Shown: piece after piece, positions 1-5,431 of the stretch
Numbering within the stretch: the first letter of the stretch is position 1
How the letters are laid out: every line of letters begins with the position of its first letter
NCBI GenBank assembly: GCA_900549915.1
Contig: URQF01000098.1
Coordinates: 1-5,431, forward strand
DNA length: 5,431 nucleotides
Direction of reading: 5' to 3'
Source: an uncultured Mollicutes bacterium
GTDB taxonomy: Bacteria > Bacillota_I > Bacilli_A > RFN20 > CAG-288
The notes under the pieces: generated by a model
Database searches by the model: none
The model's input: the letters and a program-made list of their open reading frames with translations, nothing else
Told to the model about the DNA's origin: nothing
Program-made: the position numbers and the translations under genes

Positions 1-27
1 TACTACAAAAATTTGTGGCGGTTTCCC

Positions 28-41
28 AAAAGCCGGCTTTT
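28..41. repeat. Perfect 14-base palindrome AAAAGCCGGCTTTT
   Basis: The 14 bases are a perfect inverted repeat that can fold as a five-pair stem with a CCGG loop. On the plus strand it runs into TTTTTG, so it could act as a weak terminator for a gene beyond the left edge. On the minus strand it lies in the leader made from the promoter at 80-108. The stem is short and mostly A-T, so neither role is firm. Confidence 0.3.
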
Positions 42-79
42 TGTCGCACTTTTTAAAAACTAACTGTAAAAGTCATGGT

Positions 80-108
80 ATTATACTAAATTTTCTTTTC
101 GTTGTTAA
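80..108 (-). promoter_or_regulatory. Strong predicted sigma-70/SigA promoter reading out of the left edge
   Basis: On the minus strand a -35 box TTAACA (108-103, five of six to TTGACA) is followed after exactly 17 bases by a perfect TATAAT (85-80), placing transcription start near 73. The only nearby ATG frame (about 71, ATG ACT TTT...) stops after seven codons. A frame beginning GTG near 51 stays open to the edge but has no visible ribosome binding site. The transcript therefore has an untranslated leader of at least about 70 bases within the window, or is a non-coding RNA. It serves whatever lies to the left, separately from the ATPase gene behind it. Confidence 0.6.
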
Positions 109-125
109 CGAAAACAAAGTTATGT

Positions 126-152
126 AAGAAAGCGATACGCTGTCTCTTTCTT
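126..152 (-). terminator. Weak hairpin downstream of the ATPase gene, possible terminator
   Basis: Arms AAGAAAG (126-132) and CTTTCTT (146-152) are perfect complements around a 13-base loop. An alternative nested hairpin AGCG-ATA-CGCT (131-141) is followed on the minus strand by TTTCTT. The site is about 60 bases past the ATPase stop and just before the next promoter, where a terminator would be expected. The stem is poor in G-C and the U-run is broken, so the call is tentative. Confidence 0.25.
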
Positions 153-214
153 TCCGTCTTGCTTAGTCCTGCTTAGAATTATCGTTTCTCTGACTCACCT
201 GCTCTCCTAGACAA

Positions 215-1468
215 TCAGATATCAATCGCCTTCTCATCCAGAAGGAAATCCTTAAGACTGATGGTCAGTATTCCGTATTGGTCTCTTCTCGGCTTAATCT
301 TGTCTTTCACTACAATCACTTTCTTAAAGGAATCCGGTATCTGAATCAGCGGTCTTAATTCCTGCTTTTCCTTTTCCGGATCAGCAGTTGACAAAGCAGA
401 CTGGATATAATAGCGCTGACTTCCTCTGTTCAGGACAAAATCAATCTCTAACTGCTTCTGCTTATAACTTCCGTTTTCCTGTCGATCATTAATCTGCACA
501 ACGCCGACATCTACCGAATAGCCTCTGATTTTCAGCTCATTATAGATAATATTTTCCCTAAGATGAGTTTCCTCAATCTGACGGAAATTCAATCTAGCAT
601 TTCTCAGACCGACATCCGTAAAATAGAATTTCTTTGTGCTTCCGATATACTTTTTCCCTTTGATATCAAACCGCTGAGCGGAATCAATCAGGAAAGAATC
701 CTCAAAAGTCTTGAGATATGCTTCAATCGTATTTCTGGAAAGAGAGCTCTTCCGGATACTTTTAAAGGAATTCTCTAGTTTAGTCGAGTTAATCAGAGAT
801 CCGATGCAAGAGGCAATCCTATCTAATAGTTCTCCCCTTTCTGCATCATTTTTTATCTTGTAGCGTTCTTTGATATCTTTAAGATAAATCTCTGTATACA
901 AATCATTCAGATATTCCGCTTTTAGTTCGTCTACGCTCCGATTCAGAACAACTGGCCTTCCCCCATAAATAAGGTATTCATTCAGTGCTTCATCAAAGTC
1001 CAGCTTCGAAGCAGAAAAGAATTCTCTAAAAGAGAGAGGATAGACATGAACCTGATCCCCTCTTCCCCGGAATTCCGTAACAATATCCGACGACAGGAAT
1101 TTCGAATTTGATCCAGTAATATAGATATCGACATTCGGAATCTTCCTTAATCCATTTAGAAGAGGAACAAAATGATCGACTTCCTGAATTTCGTCAAGGA
1201 AGACATAATAAGGTTTATCGTCAATCAGTTTTCCCTTGATATAGGTATTTAAGCGATGGGCGTCGTGAAGATAGTCGTTTTCTAAGTCATCTAAAGCAAC
1301 CTTAATAATATGATCGTCATCCACCCCGGCGCTAATTAAATAGTTATAGAAAAGGACATTCAGAAGATACGATTTTCCGCATCTTCTAATCCCCGTGATA
1401 ACCTTGACTAAGCCATTGTTCATCCGGAGTTTCAGTTCATTCAGATAATGATCTCTAGTAATGTTCAC
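215..1468 (-). CDS. AAA_14/DUF4143-family ATP-binding protein (accessory ATPase)
   Basis: A predicted cytoplasmic P-loop ATPase of 417 residues, the usual length for the AAA_14 plus DUF4143 family, which is common in gut Bacillota and Bacteroidota and has no settled function. From GTG 1468: Walker A GIRRCGKS at 26-33, Walker B VFLDE at 89-93, a sensor-like ITGSNS at 117-122, FRGRG at 133-137 with possible arginine-finger residues, and YPLSFREFF at 143-151. The DUF4143 part follows from about 186, including YFTDVGLRN at 282-290 and EIDFV at 341-345. The C-terminal part resembles a PD-(D/E)xK nuclease fold, but where relatives have I-E-V-K this protein has I-Q-S-A (355-358), so cleavage activity is unlikely.

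The longest frame begins at a TTG at 1495 with no ribosome site. GTG 1468 has GAGGG four bases upstream (1473-1477), and its N-terminus lines up with the remnant at 5188-5367. It has its own promoter and no partner gene in view, so it does not look like part of the uvrB operon. The family is certain; the function is unknown. Confidence 0.9.
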   Translation of the reverse strand: MNITRDHYLNELKLRMNNGLVKVITGIRRCGKSYLLNVLFYNYLISAGVDDDHIIKVALDDLENDYLHDAHRLNTYIKGKLIDDKPYYVFLDEIQEVDHFVPLLNGLRKIPNVDIYITGSNSKFLSSDIVTEFRGRGDQVHVYPLSFREFFSASKLDFDEALNEYLIYGGRPVVLNRSVDELKAEYLNDLYTEIYLKDIKERYKIKNDAERGELLDRIASCIGSLINSTKLENSFKSIRKSSLSRNTIEAYLKTFEDSFLIDSAQRFDIKGKKYIGSTKKFYFTDVGLRNARLNFRQIEETHLRENIIYNELKIRGYSVDVGVVQINDRQENGSYKQKQLEIDFVLNRGSQRYYIQSALSTADPEKEKQELRPLIQIPDSFKKVIVVKDKIKPRRDQYGILTISLKDFLLDEKAIDI

Positions 1469-1472
1469 GCTT

Positions 1473-1477
1473 CCCTC
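1473..1477 (-). promoter_or_regulatory. Ribosome binding site GAGGG deciding the GTG start of the ATPase
   Basis: On the minus strand AGAGGG sits just before AAGC and the GTG at 1468. The alternative TTG at 1495 is preceded only by A-rich sequence with no Shine-Dalgarno match. The site therefore argues for the shorter, 417-residue protein. Confidence 0.65.
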
Positions 1478-1515
1478 TATTGATATTTTTTTCAAATTAT
1501 TTTGCTTTTTGTCAG
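1478..1515. repeat. Repeat copy 1, operator-like, in the ATPase leader
   Basis: This 38-base stretch matches 1552-1588 with about five substitutions and one base gained in a T run. It includes the identical 18 bases TTTTTTCAAATTATTTTG. The core at 1493-1504 is a near palindrome with CAAA and TTTG arms. It lies immediately downstream of the predicted transcription start, between it and the ribosome binding site, where a bound protein would block transcription. A regulator is inferred, not shown. Confidence 0.6.
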
Positions 1516-1519
1516 TAGT

Positions 1520-1548
1520 ATTATAGCAAAGAAAGGCTTTTTCAGCAA
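1520..1548 (-). promoter_or_regulatory. Predicted sigma-70/SigA promoter of the ATPase gene
   Basis: On the minus strand a -35 box TTGCTG (1548-1543) precedes a perfect TATAAT (1525-1520) by exactly 17 bases. The expected transcription start is near 1513, giving a leader of about 45 bases before GTG 1468. The TTG of the -35 box is conserved but its second half is weak, so basal strength may be moderate. The promoter sits between the two repeat copies. Confidence 0.6.
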
Positions 1549-1551
1549 TCG

Positions 1552-1588
1552 TGTTGACATTTTTTCAAATTATTTTGTTTTCTATCAG
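1552..1588. repeat. Repeat copy 2, operator-like, upstream of the ATPase -35 box
   Basis: This is the second copy of the repeat at 1478-1515, in the same orientation. Its core CAAATTATTTTG (1566-1577) is identical and begins exactly 73 bases from the first core. It lies just upstream of the -35 box. Similarity does not continue beyond the repeat on either side, so this is not a simple tandem duplication of the whole gap. Confidence 0.6.
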
Positions 1589-1649
1589 TTAAATAGAGCT
1601 GAACAGCTGTCCAATCCTATCAATCTACTAATAGAAAAACATCTTACAC

Positions 1650-1668
1650 AAAGCAGCAATTCTGCCCT
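1650..1668 (-). terminator. Weak hairpin just after the uvrB stop, possible terminator
   Basis: On the minus strand AGGGCAG (1668-1662) can pair with CTGCTTT (1656-1650) around a five-base loop, using two G-U pairs. It begins three bases after the uvrB stop. The sequence that follows, GTGTAAGATG, has no proper U-run, and TTTTT appears only about ten bases further on. No better terminator is visible before the ATPase promoter, so some readthrough from uvrB is possible. Confidence 0.25.
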
Positions 1669-1671
1669 TTT

Positions 1672-3657
1672 CTACTTAGCTAGTGTTGCCTTCAGCTCAA
1701 AGATCTGATCACGAAGCAAAGCAGCCTGATCAAAATCCAATGCCTTAGCCGCCTTGTTCCTTTCGGTTGTCAGTCTACGGATCATCCTCTCCGTCTGCTT
1801 TGCAGTCAGCTTACCACCCTCAAATCCCTTCTCATGCTTCTTTCCGACAATATGAATCGGTTCTTCAATCGGTTTCCTAATTGTCTTAGGAACCCTGTTA
1901 TGTTCCTTGTTATAGGCTTCCTGGATAGAACGACGTCTTTTCGTTTCCTTGATTGTCTCTGCCCTAGCATCCGAAATCTTATCACAGTACCTGATAACCT
2001 TACCATTTGCATTTCGGGCAGCACGTCCTGCAATCTGGGTAAGAGCACGGGCAGAACGAAGGAAGCCTTCCCGGTCTGCATCTAAGATGGCAATCAATGA
2101 AACTTCTGGTATATCAAGGCCTTCACGAAGAAGGTTGATACCGATTAGAACATCATAGATTCCTTTTCTCAGCTTATAAATGATTTCTGTTCGTTCCCTT
2201 GTCAGGATTTCATGCTGAAGATAAGCGACTTTAAAGTTTCGGGATTCCAAGAACTCCGCTAGGTTCTCGGCATCCTTGACCGTCAAAGTAATCACAAGGA
2301 CACGCTCATTCTTTTTGATTCGTTCTTCAATTTCCTTCCTGACATCATAGACAGGATTATTCTCATTGGAACGGACTTCGATAATCGGATCCAACAAGCC
2401 AGTCGGACGGATAATCTGCTCCACAACATGATGTCCGGCTTGATCAAGCTCATAATCTCCCGGCGTTGCCGAAGTACAGATTACATTGGTAATCTTCTTT
2501 TCGAATTCATCGAACTTCAGCGGACGGTTATCCAAAGCAGAAGGAAGACGGAACCCGTATTCCACCAAAGTCTGCTTTCGGCTCCGGTCTCCGTTATACC
2601 TCGCGCCAACTTGAGAAATCGTCACATGACTCTCATCAATAAACCTCAGGAAATCCTTCGGGAAATAATCAAACAAGGTATAAGGAGTCTCTCCCTCTTT
2701 TCGTCCATCGAAATGGCGGGCATAGTTCTCAATGCCAGCACACCTTCCAAATTCACTTAAATAATCCAGATCATGCTCCGTACGCTGTTTAAGACGTTCT
2801 GCCTCCAACAGCTTTCCCTGGTCCTCAAAAAATTTCAGACGTTCATTGAGTTCTTCCCGAATTGTCTTACAGGCACGCCTGATTCTCTCTTTGCCAGAAG
2901 CATGTTCACTAGCCGGGAAGAAAGGATAGTACTCCAATGTCTGGACAACCTCTCCGGTTGTCGGCTGGATTTGATCAATTTCACTGATCTCATCAAAATC
3001 AGAGAAGACACGGATGATGTATTTATCCCCGCTAGGAGGATAAATGTCCATAACATCTCCACGAATACGGAAACATCCTGGATCAAGGCTCCTATCATTT
3101 CGTTTATACTGAGCAGCAATCAGCTTCTGTCCGATTTCCTTTGCGTTGAAAGGTTCACCGACATGCAAAGTAAAAGCAAGGTCCCGATATTCATCCGGAT
3201 CACTTAAGCCATAGATACTGGCAACCGAGCACACCACAATCGTATCTTTCCGCTCCAAAAGAGAGTTAACAGCAGAGGCACGCCTCCTCTCGATTTCTTG
3301 ATTCCTGACAACCTGCTTGTCAATAAAGGTATCTGTCTTCGGAATATAGGCTTCCGGCTGATAGAAATCAAAGTTTGAAATAAAGTACTCTACCCGATTA
3401 TGCGGAAAGAGTTCCTTGAACTCGCCATAAAGCTGAGCAGCCAAGGTCTTATTATGGACAAGGACCCTCGTTGTCCGCTGACAGGCCTGGATGATATTAG
3501 CCCTCGTAAAAGTCTTGCCAGTGCCAGTAGCACCTTGCAAGACCTGCCATCTCTTGTTTTCCTTAACGCCTTCCACTAGTTCCTTGATAGCCTCTGGCTG
3601 GTCGCCGGTTGGCTGGTAAGGAGAAATCAGCTCAAAACGATGTTCTGGATCAGTCAT
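1672..3657 (-). CDS. uvrB: UvrABC excision nuclease subunit B
   Basis: UvrB is the damage-verifying helicase-like subunit of nucleotide excision repair. UvrA loads it at a lesion, it inserts a beta-hairpin between the strands, and it then recruits UvrC for the cuts. The protein is full length at 661 residues. Visible landmarks are Walker A GATGTGKT (42-49), the beta-hairpin region (about 92-115), Walker B DESH (341-344), TSATPG (395-400), the helicase C-terminal block with GINLLREGLDIPEVSL (506-521), motif VI QIAGRAARN (541-549), and a C-terminal UVR domain that binds UvrC (about 623-658).

The hairpin base reads S-N-F-D-F-Y (94-99) instead of the common S-Y-Y-D-Y-Y, so three of the four clustered tyrosines are replaced. 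I recall a similar form in Mollicutes. Motif VI has I-A where T-I is usual. The ATG is preceded by AGGAGG at four bases and overlaps the protease gene by eight bases, so the two are probably co-translated. I saw no LexA-type box (GAAC-N4-GTTC) upstream of the unit. Confidence 0.98.
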   Translation of the reverse strand: MTDPEHRFELISPYQPTGDQPEAIKELVEGVKENKRWQVLQGATGTGKTFTRANIIQACQRTTRVLVHNKTLAAQLYGEFKELFPHNRVEYFISNFDFYQPEAYIPKTDTFIDKQVVRNQEIERRRASAVNSLLERKDTIVVCSVASIYGLSDPDEYRDLAFTLHVGEPFNAKEIGQKLIAAQYKRNDRSLDPGCFRIRGDVMDIYPPSGDKYIIRVFSDFDEISEIDQIQPTTGEVVQTLEYYPFFPASEHASGKERIRRACKTIREELNERLKFFEDQGKLLEAERLKQRTEHDLDYLSEFGRCAGIENYARHFDGRKEGETPYTLFDYFPKDFLRFIDESHVTISQVGARYNGDRSRKQTLVEYGFRLPSALDNRPLKFDEFEKKITNVICTSATPGDYELDQAGHHVVEQIIRPTGLLDPIIEVRSNENNPVYDVRKEIEERIKKNERVLVITLTVKDAENLAEFLESRNFKVAYLQHEILTRERTEIIYKLRKGIYDVLIGINLLREGLDIPEVSLIAILDADREGFLRSARALTQIAGRAARNANGKVIRYCDKISDARAETIKETKRRRSIQEAYNKEHNRVPKTIRKPIEEPIHIVGKKHEKGFEGGKLTAKQTERMIRRLTTERNKAAKALDFDQAALLRDQIFELKATLAK

Positions 3658-5128
3658 AGCACCTCCTAGTCAATTGATCATAGTGTTCCAAGTATAAATC
3701 AAAGCAATCCTTTTCCCATTTCTGATTCAATGTTCTATCCATAGCGCCTTTCTCGTTAAAGGCATCCCTCAATCCATATTTTTCCTTTACAAGATTGAAG
3801 TAACTTTCAATGGCATCATCAAAATGGTAAGTCTTGGAATAGTTCTCAGGAACAGAGGAATCCATCAGTCTTAGTGCAGAAAGAAACAGATTCTGCCCAT
3901 ATTCGCTGATTCCTGTTGTCTCACTAAGAGTCCAGTTTGCAGAAAGGTACTGATAGTCGTAGGAATAGCTGACATCCGGAAGGATTCCTTTCTTCTGGAT
4001 GCACCTGATATTATCCTTGTCTTTTCCTTCATCGTACCTTGTTTCGTTCTCTCTTTCCGGGCCATAGACATAGGCAGAAGTATAGCGGATGACAGAACCG
4101 TCCGAATACCGGAGGAAGTTCTGGGCAATGCCTTTTCCATAGCTCTTGAAGCCATAGACTTTCGCATTCGTGCCAGCTCTCCTAGCAAGAATAAAAGTCT
4201 CGCTTGCACTCGCAGTCTCACCATCCTGGATGATGGTATACTTCTTGAACTGATAGGCGGGTTCTTTGGTCTGATAAACACTCGAGATGGTCTTGCCGTC
4301 TTTGTTTTTCCTTTCGTAAAGAAGGGTTCCCTTCTTTACGAACAGAGATGCCCTTGCAGAGGCCTGATCAAGATAACCGCCTCCGTTTCCACGGAAATCA
4401 AGAACAAGGTGTTCAATCTGGTTTTTGTAGGTCTCAAGCACTGCATGGAGAGCAGTGGTAGGAGATCCAAGCCTTGTGTTGATTTTGATGGTCCTTGTGT
4501 TTCCGTTTGAGCTTTTCGGAATATCGACAACATCAATAAGACGAGAAGAATAGAAAGACTTTGTCCTTTTCAGAGTGAACTCTTTCTGATTGGAATGAAC
4601 TCCAGAGAAAGTATATTCCGTAGAGGAAGAGAGTCCTTTTAAATAGCTATCAATCTCCGTAAGGGTGTGTTCTTTGAAAGAATAAGTAACAGGAGAGGTT
4701 ATCGAATAGAGGACATCTCCCTTCGTAAGTCCTGCTTTTTCGGAAGGAGAATCCATTTCGGTTCCTAAAATATAGAGGCCGCCATCATAACTATGGGAAG
4801 TGAATCCAAATCCTTTTCCGTCTGTAGATAATCCCTGTTCATCCCTGTTTTTGGTATAGAAAGTATAGGGATCATTCCTTGTAGATGCAGGGCCATTAAG
4901 AAGTCCAGCTATGGCATCATCTTTCAGATAGACTTCTTCGTTTCCGTATAGCCACTCATTCTGAAGAAGATGATATCCAGCAATCAGTTTCTGTTCATCA
5001 CTGGATAGTTTTGTACGACTGAAATGCTCATAAACAGCGAAGCAGGAAGTCCCTAGACATGCAACTGCTAAGACTGCAATCCAGATATTCTTCCATGTGC
5101 CTGTGTTTTTCTCTTTTCTGACTTGCAT
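3650..5128 (-). CDS. S41-family carboxyl-terminal processing protease with PDZ domain (CtpA/CtpB-like)
   Basis: A predicted membrane-anchored serine protease of 492 residues that would act outside the cytoplasmic membrane and trim or degrade proteins from their C-termini. A short basic N-terminus leads into one hydrophobic segment (about 14-34). No convincing lipobox or signal-peptidase site is seen, so it is probably an anchor. DPYTFY (86-91) and a PDZ domain (about 105-190, with GFGF as the likely carboxylate-binding loop) come first. The S41 catalytic domain follows: LDFRGNGGG at 243-251 and TASASE at 305-310.

Ser307 and Lys332 (in YGKG) are 25 residues apart, as in the Ser/Lys dyad of Tsp and plant CtpA, and Gln336 is kept, so it should be active. 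The domain ends near GILPD (381-385). About 105 further residues form a helical-looking C-terminal extension I cannot assign. The substrate is unknown. The ATG at 5128 is preceded by AAGGAGG at ten bases. It leads the two-gene unit with uvrB; similar S41 genes sit before uvrB in many Bacillota. Confidence 0.92.
   Translation of the reverse strand: MQVRKEKNTGTWKNIWIAVLAVACLGTSCFAVYEHFSRTKLSSDEQKLIAGYHLLQNEWLYGNEEVYLKDDAIAGLLNGPASTRNDPYTFYTKNRDEQGLSTDGKGFGFTSHSYDGGLYILGTEMDSPSEKAGLTKGDVLYSITSPVTYSFKEHTLTEIDSYLKGLSSSTEYTFSGVHSNQKEFTLKRTKSFYSSRLIDVVDIPKSSNGNTRTIKINTRLGSPTTALHAVLETYKNQIEHLVLDFRGNGGGYLDQASARASLFVKKGTLLYERKNKDGKTISSVYQTKEPAYQFKKYTIIQDGETASASETFILARRAGTNAKVYGFKSYGKGIAQNFLRYSDGSVIRYTSAYVYGPERENETRYDEGKDKDNIRCIQKKGILPDVSYSYDYQYLSANWTLSETTGISEYGQNLFLSALRLMDSSVPENYSKTYHFDDAIESYFNLVKEKYGLRDAFNEKGAMDRTLNQKWEKDCFDLYLEHYDQLTRRCYD
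3661..3667 (-). promoter_or_regulatory. uvrB ribosome binding site AGGAGGT inside the protease gene
   Basis: The site lies within the last codons of the protease (Arg-Arg-Cys) and four bases before the uvrB ATG. The protease stop is then read as ATGACTGA, with ATG starting uvrB and TGA ending the protease. This layout favours translational coupling by ribosomes finishing the protease. Confidence 0.85.
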
Positions 5129-5138
5129 AACACTCTAT

Positions 5139-5145
5139 CCTCCTT
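5139..5145 (-). promoter_or_regulatory. Ribosome binding site AAGGAGG of the S41 protease
   Basis: AAGGAGG lies ten bases before ATG 5128, slightly further than the usual spacing. A GTG five bases before the ATG is closer to the site but is out of frame, so ATG 5128 remains the best start. Confidence 0.7.
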
Positions 5146-5164
5146 CCGAAAATCCTATTTCATT

Positions 5165-5173
5165 ATTCTATCA
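5165..5173 (-). promoter_or_regulatory. Possible extended -10 promoter of the protease-uvrB unit
   Basis: The minus strand reads TGATAGAAT, an extended -10 (TG-N-TATAAT) with one mismatch. No good -35 box is present at 16 to 19 bases upstream, which fits an extended -10 type. Transcription would start near 5158, about 30 bases before the protease ATG. The box sits about 15 bases beyond the end of the ATPase remnant. Confidence 0.4.
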
Positions 5174-5187
5174 TGGAATAGACATTG

Positions 5188-5367
5188 CTATCCTTCCTGA
5201 GAAGAACGAGCAACTAAGAGAAATCCTTGATTCCAAAGGTAGTCTTTAAAAAGATGAAAGACAAGAAATGATTTTCCTGATCGTCGAGGGCCAGTTACAA
5301 TTTTCACCAAACCATTTCCAAGGGATGATATCAATTGATTGAGATAATAATTTCTTTTAATATACAT
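5188..5367 (-). pseudogene. Truncated AAA_14-type ATPase, N-terminal remnant
   Basis: A frame of 59 codons that was easily overlooked because of its size. It starts at ATG 5367 behind GGAAGG at five bases. Residues 3-48 align with the intact ATPase of this window: YYLNQL for HYLNEL, NGLVKIVTG for NGLVKVITG, and Walker A GPRRSGKS at 26-33 for GIRRCGKS at the same residue numbers. Similarity ends after Y-L-W-N-Q-G (43-48), where the intact protein goes on to the strand before Walker B.

The last eleven residues are unrelated and a TAG ends the frame just before the protease promoter region. No other frame resumes the family sequence, so the remainder (about 85 per cent of a normal gene) has been deleted rather than shifted. 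A functional 59-residue P-loop peptide is unlikely. The upstream stretch to 5431 is very A+T-rich and probably held its promoter, but I cannot choose a box. Confidence 0.8.
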
Positions 5368-5431
5368 AGTAACCTTCCATTTTCTTTTTTATATATTTAA
5401 GCAAGTTTTTGAAATTAGTTTTATAGTTTAT

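Noticed and set aside
161..176. Short direct repeat GCTTAG...GCTTAG
   Set aside because: Only six bases twice at ten-base spacing; not distinguishable from chance.
165..210. Tiny minus-strand frame of 11 codons starting at a GTG behind AGGAG, just after the ATPase stop
   Set aside because: The ribosome site is plausible, but the peptide is too short and featureless to distinguish from chance.
1554..1559. Plus-strand TTGACA as a -35 box
   Set aside because: No -10 box lies 16 to 18 bases downstream and no plus-strand gene follows; it is part of repeat copy 2.
1502..1708. Plus-strand frame of 68 codons across the uvrB-ATPase gap
   Set aside because: It runs through the promoter and both repeats and into the end of uvrB, has no ribosome site, and its composition reflects A+T-rich non-coding sequence.
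2773..3207. Plus-strand open frame of 144 codons (and others at 2428-2760, 1834-2085, 563-778) antisense to the genes
   Set aside because: They lie wholly inside well-supported minus-strand genes, have no ribosome sites or recognisable domains, and look like chance frames opposite coding sequence.
5203..5215. Possible LexA/SOS box (AGAACGAGCAACT) upstream of the protease-uvrB unit
   Set aside because: It lacks the second GTTC half of the Gram-positive GAAC-N4-GTTC consensus and lies inside the remnant; SOS control is not supported.
5148..5249. Plus-strand frame near the right edge reading ...DIAILPEKNEQLREIL..., which looks protein-like
   Set aside because: It has no start codon or ribosome site, overlaps the ATPase remnant in antisense and crosses the protease promoter region; most likely chance.
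1..5431. CRISPR array, tRNA or rRNA gene, transposase
   Set aside because: None of the expected repeat-spacer pattern, cloverleaf, rRNA motifs or transposase residues was seen on either strand.

Overview
The window carries three convergent-in-direction genes, all read leftward on the minus strand, plus a broken gene fragment at the right edge. The base composition is moderate in the genes and very A+T-rich between them, ribosome binding sites are strong AGGAGG types, and the UvrB sequence reads S-N-F-D-F-Y where most bacteria have S-Y-Y-D-Y-Y. Together these suggest a Bacillota host, plausibly the Erysipelotrichia/Mollicutes side of the phylum. That placement is an inference from recalled family sequences, not from a search.

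Reading along the minus strand from the right edge: an N-terminal remnant of an AAA-type (AAA_14/DUF4143-like) ATPase (5367 to 5188) has a good start and Walker A loop, then breaks off. Next comes a two-gene unit: a membrane-anchored S41 carboxyl-terminal processing protease with PDZ domain (5128 to 3650), whose last eight bases overlap the start of uvrB (3657 to 1672). This ctp-uvrB neighbourhood is a recurring Bacillota arrangement, often followed by uvrA. Here the next gene is instead a complete AAA_14/DUF4143 ATPase (1468 to 215), a likely accessory insertion.

The ATPase has its own predicted sigma-70-type promoter in the 176-base gap after uvrB. That promoter is bracketed by two near-identical copies of a 37-38-base A+T-rich repeat, each with a CAAA/TTTG palindromic core, exactly 73 bases apart. 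The remnant and the intact ATPase are alike over about 46 residues and share Walker A at the same residue number when the intact gene is started at GTG 1468. That agreement supports a start 27 bases inside the longest open frame. ATPase copies therefore flank the protease-uvrB unit in the same orientation.

The first 214 bases have no gene I can support. They hold a weak hairpin behind the ATPase, a very good minus-strand promoter (TTAACA, 17 bases, TATAAT) firing out of the left edge, and a small palindrome in its leader. Nothing here amounts to a demonstrated new system. The most original signal is the repeat-bracketed promoter of the ATPase, together with its broken paralogue on the other side of the uvrB unit.
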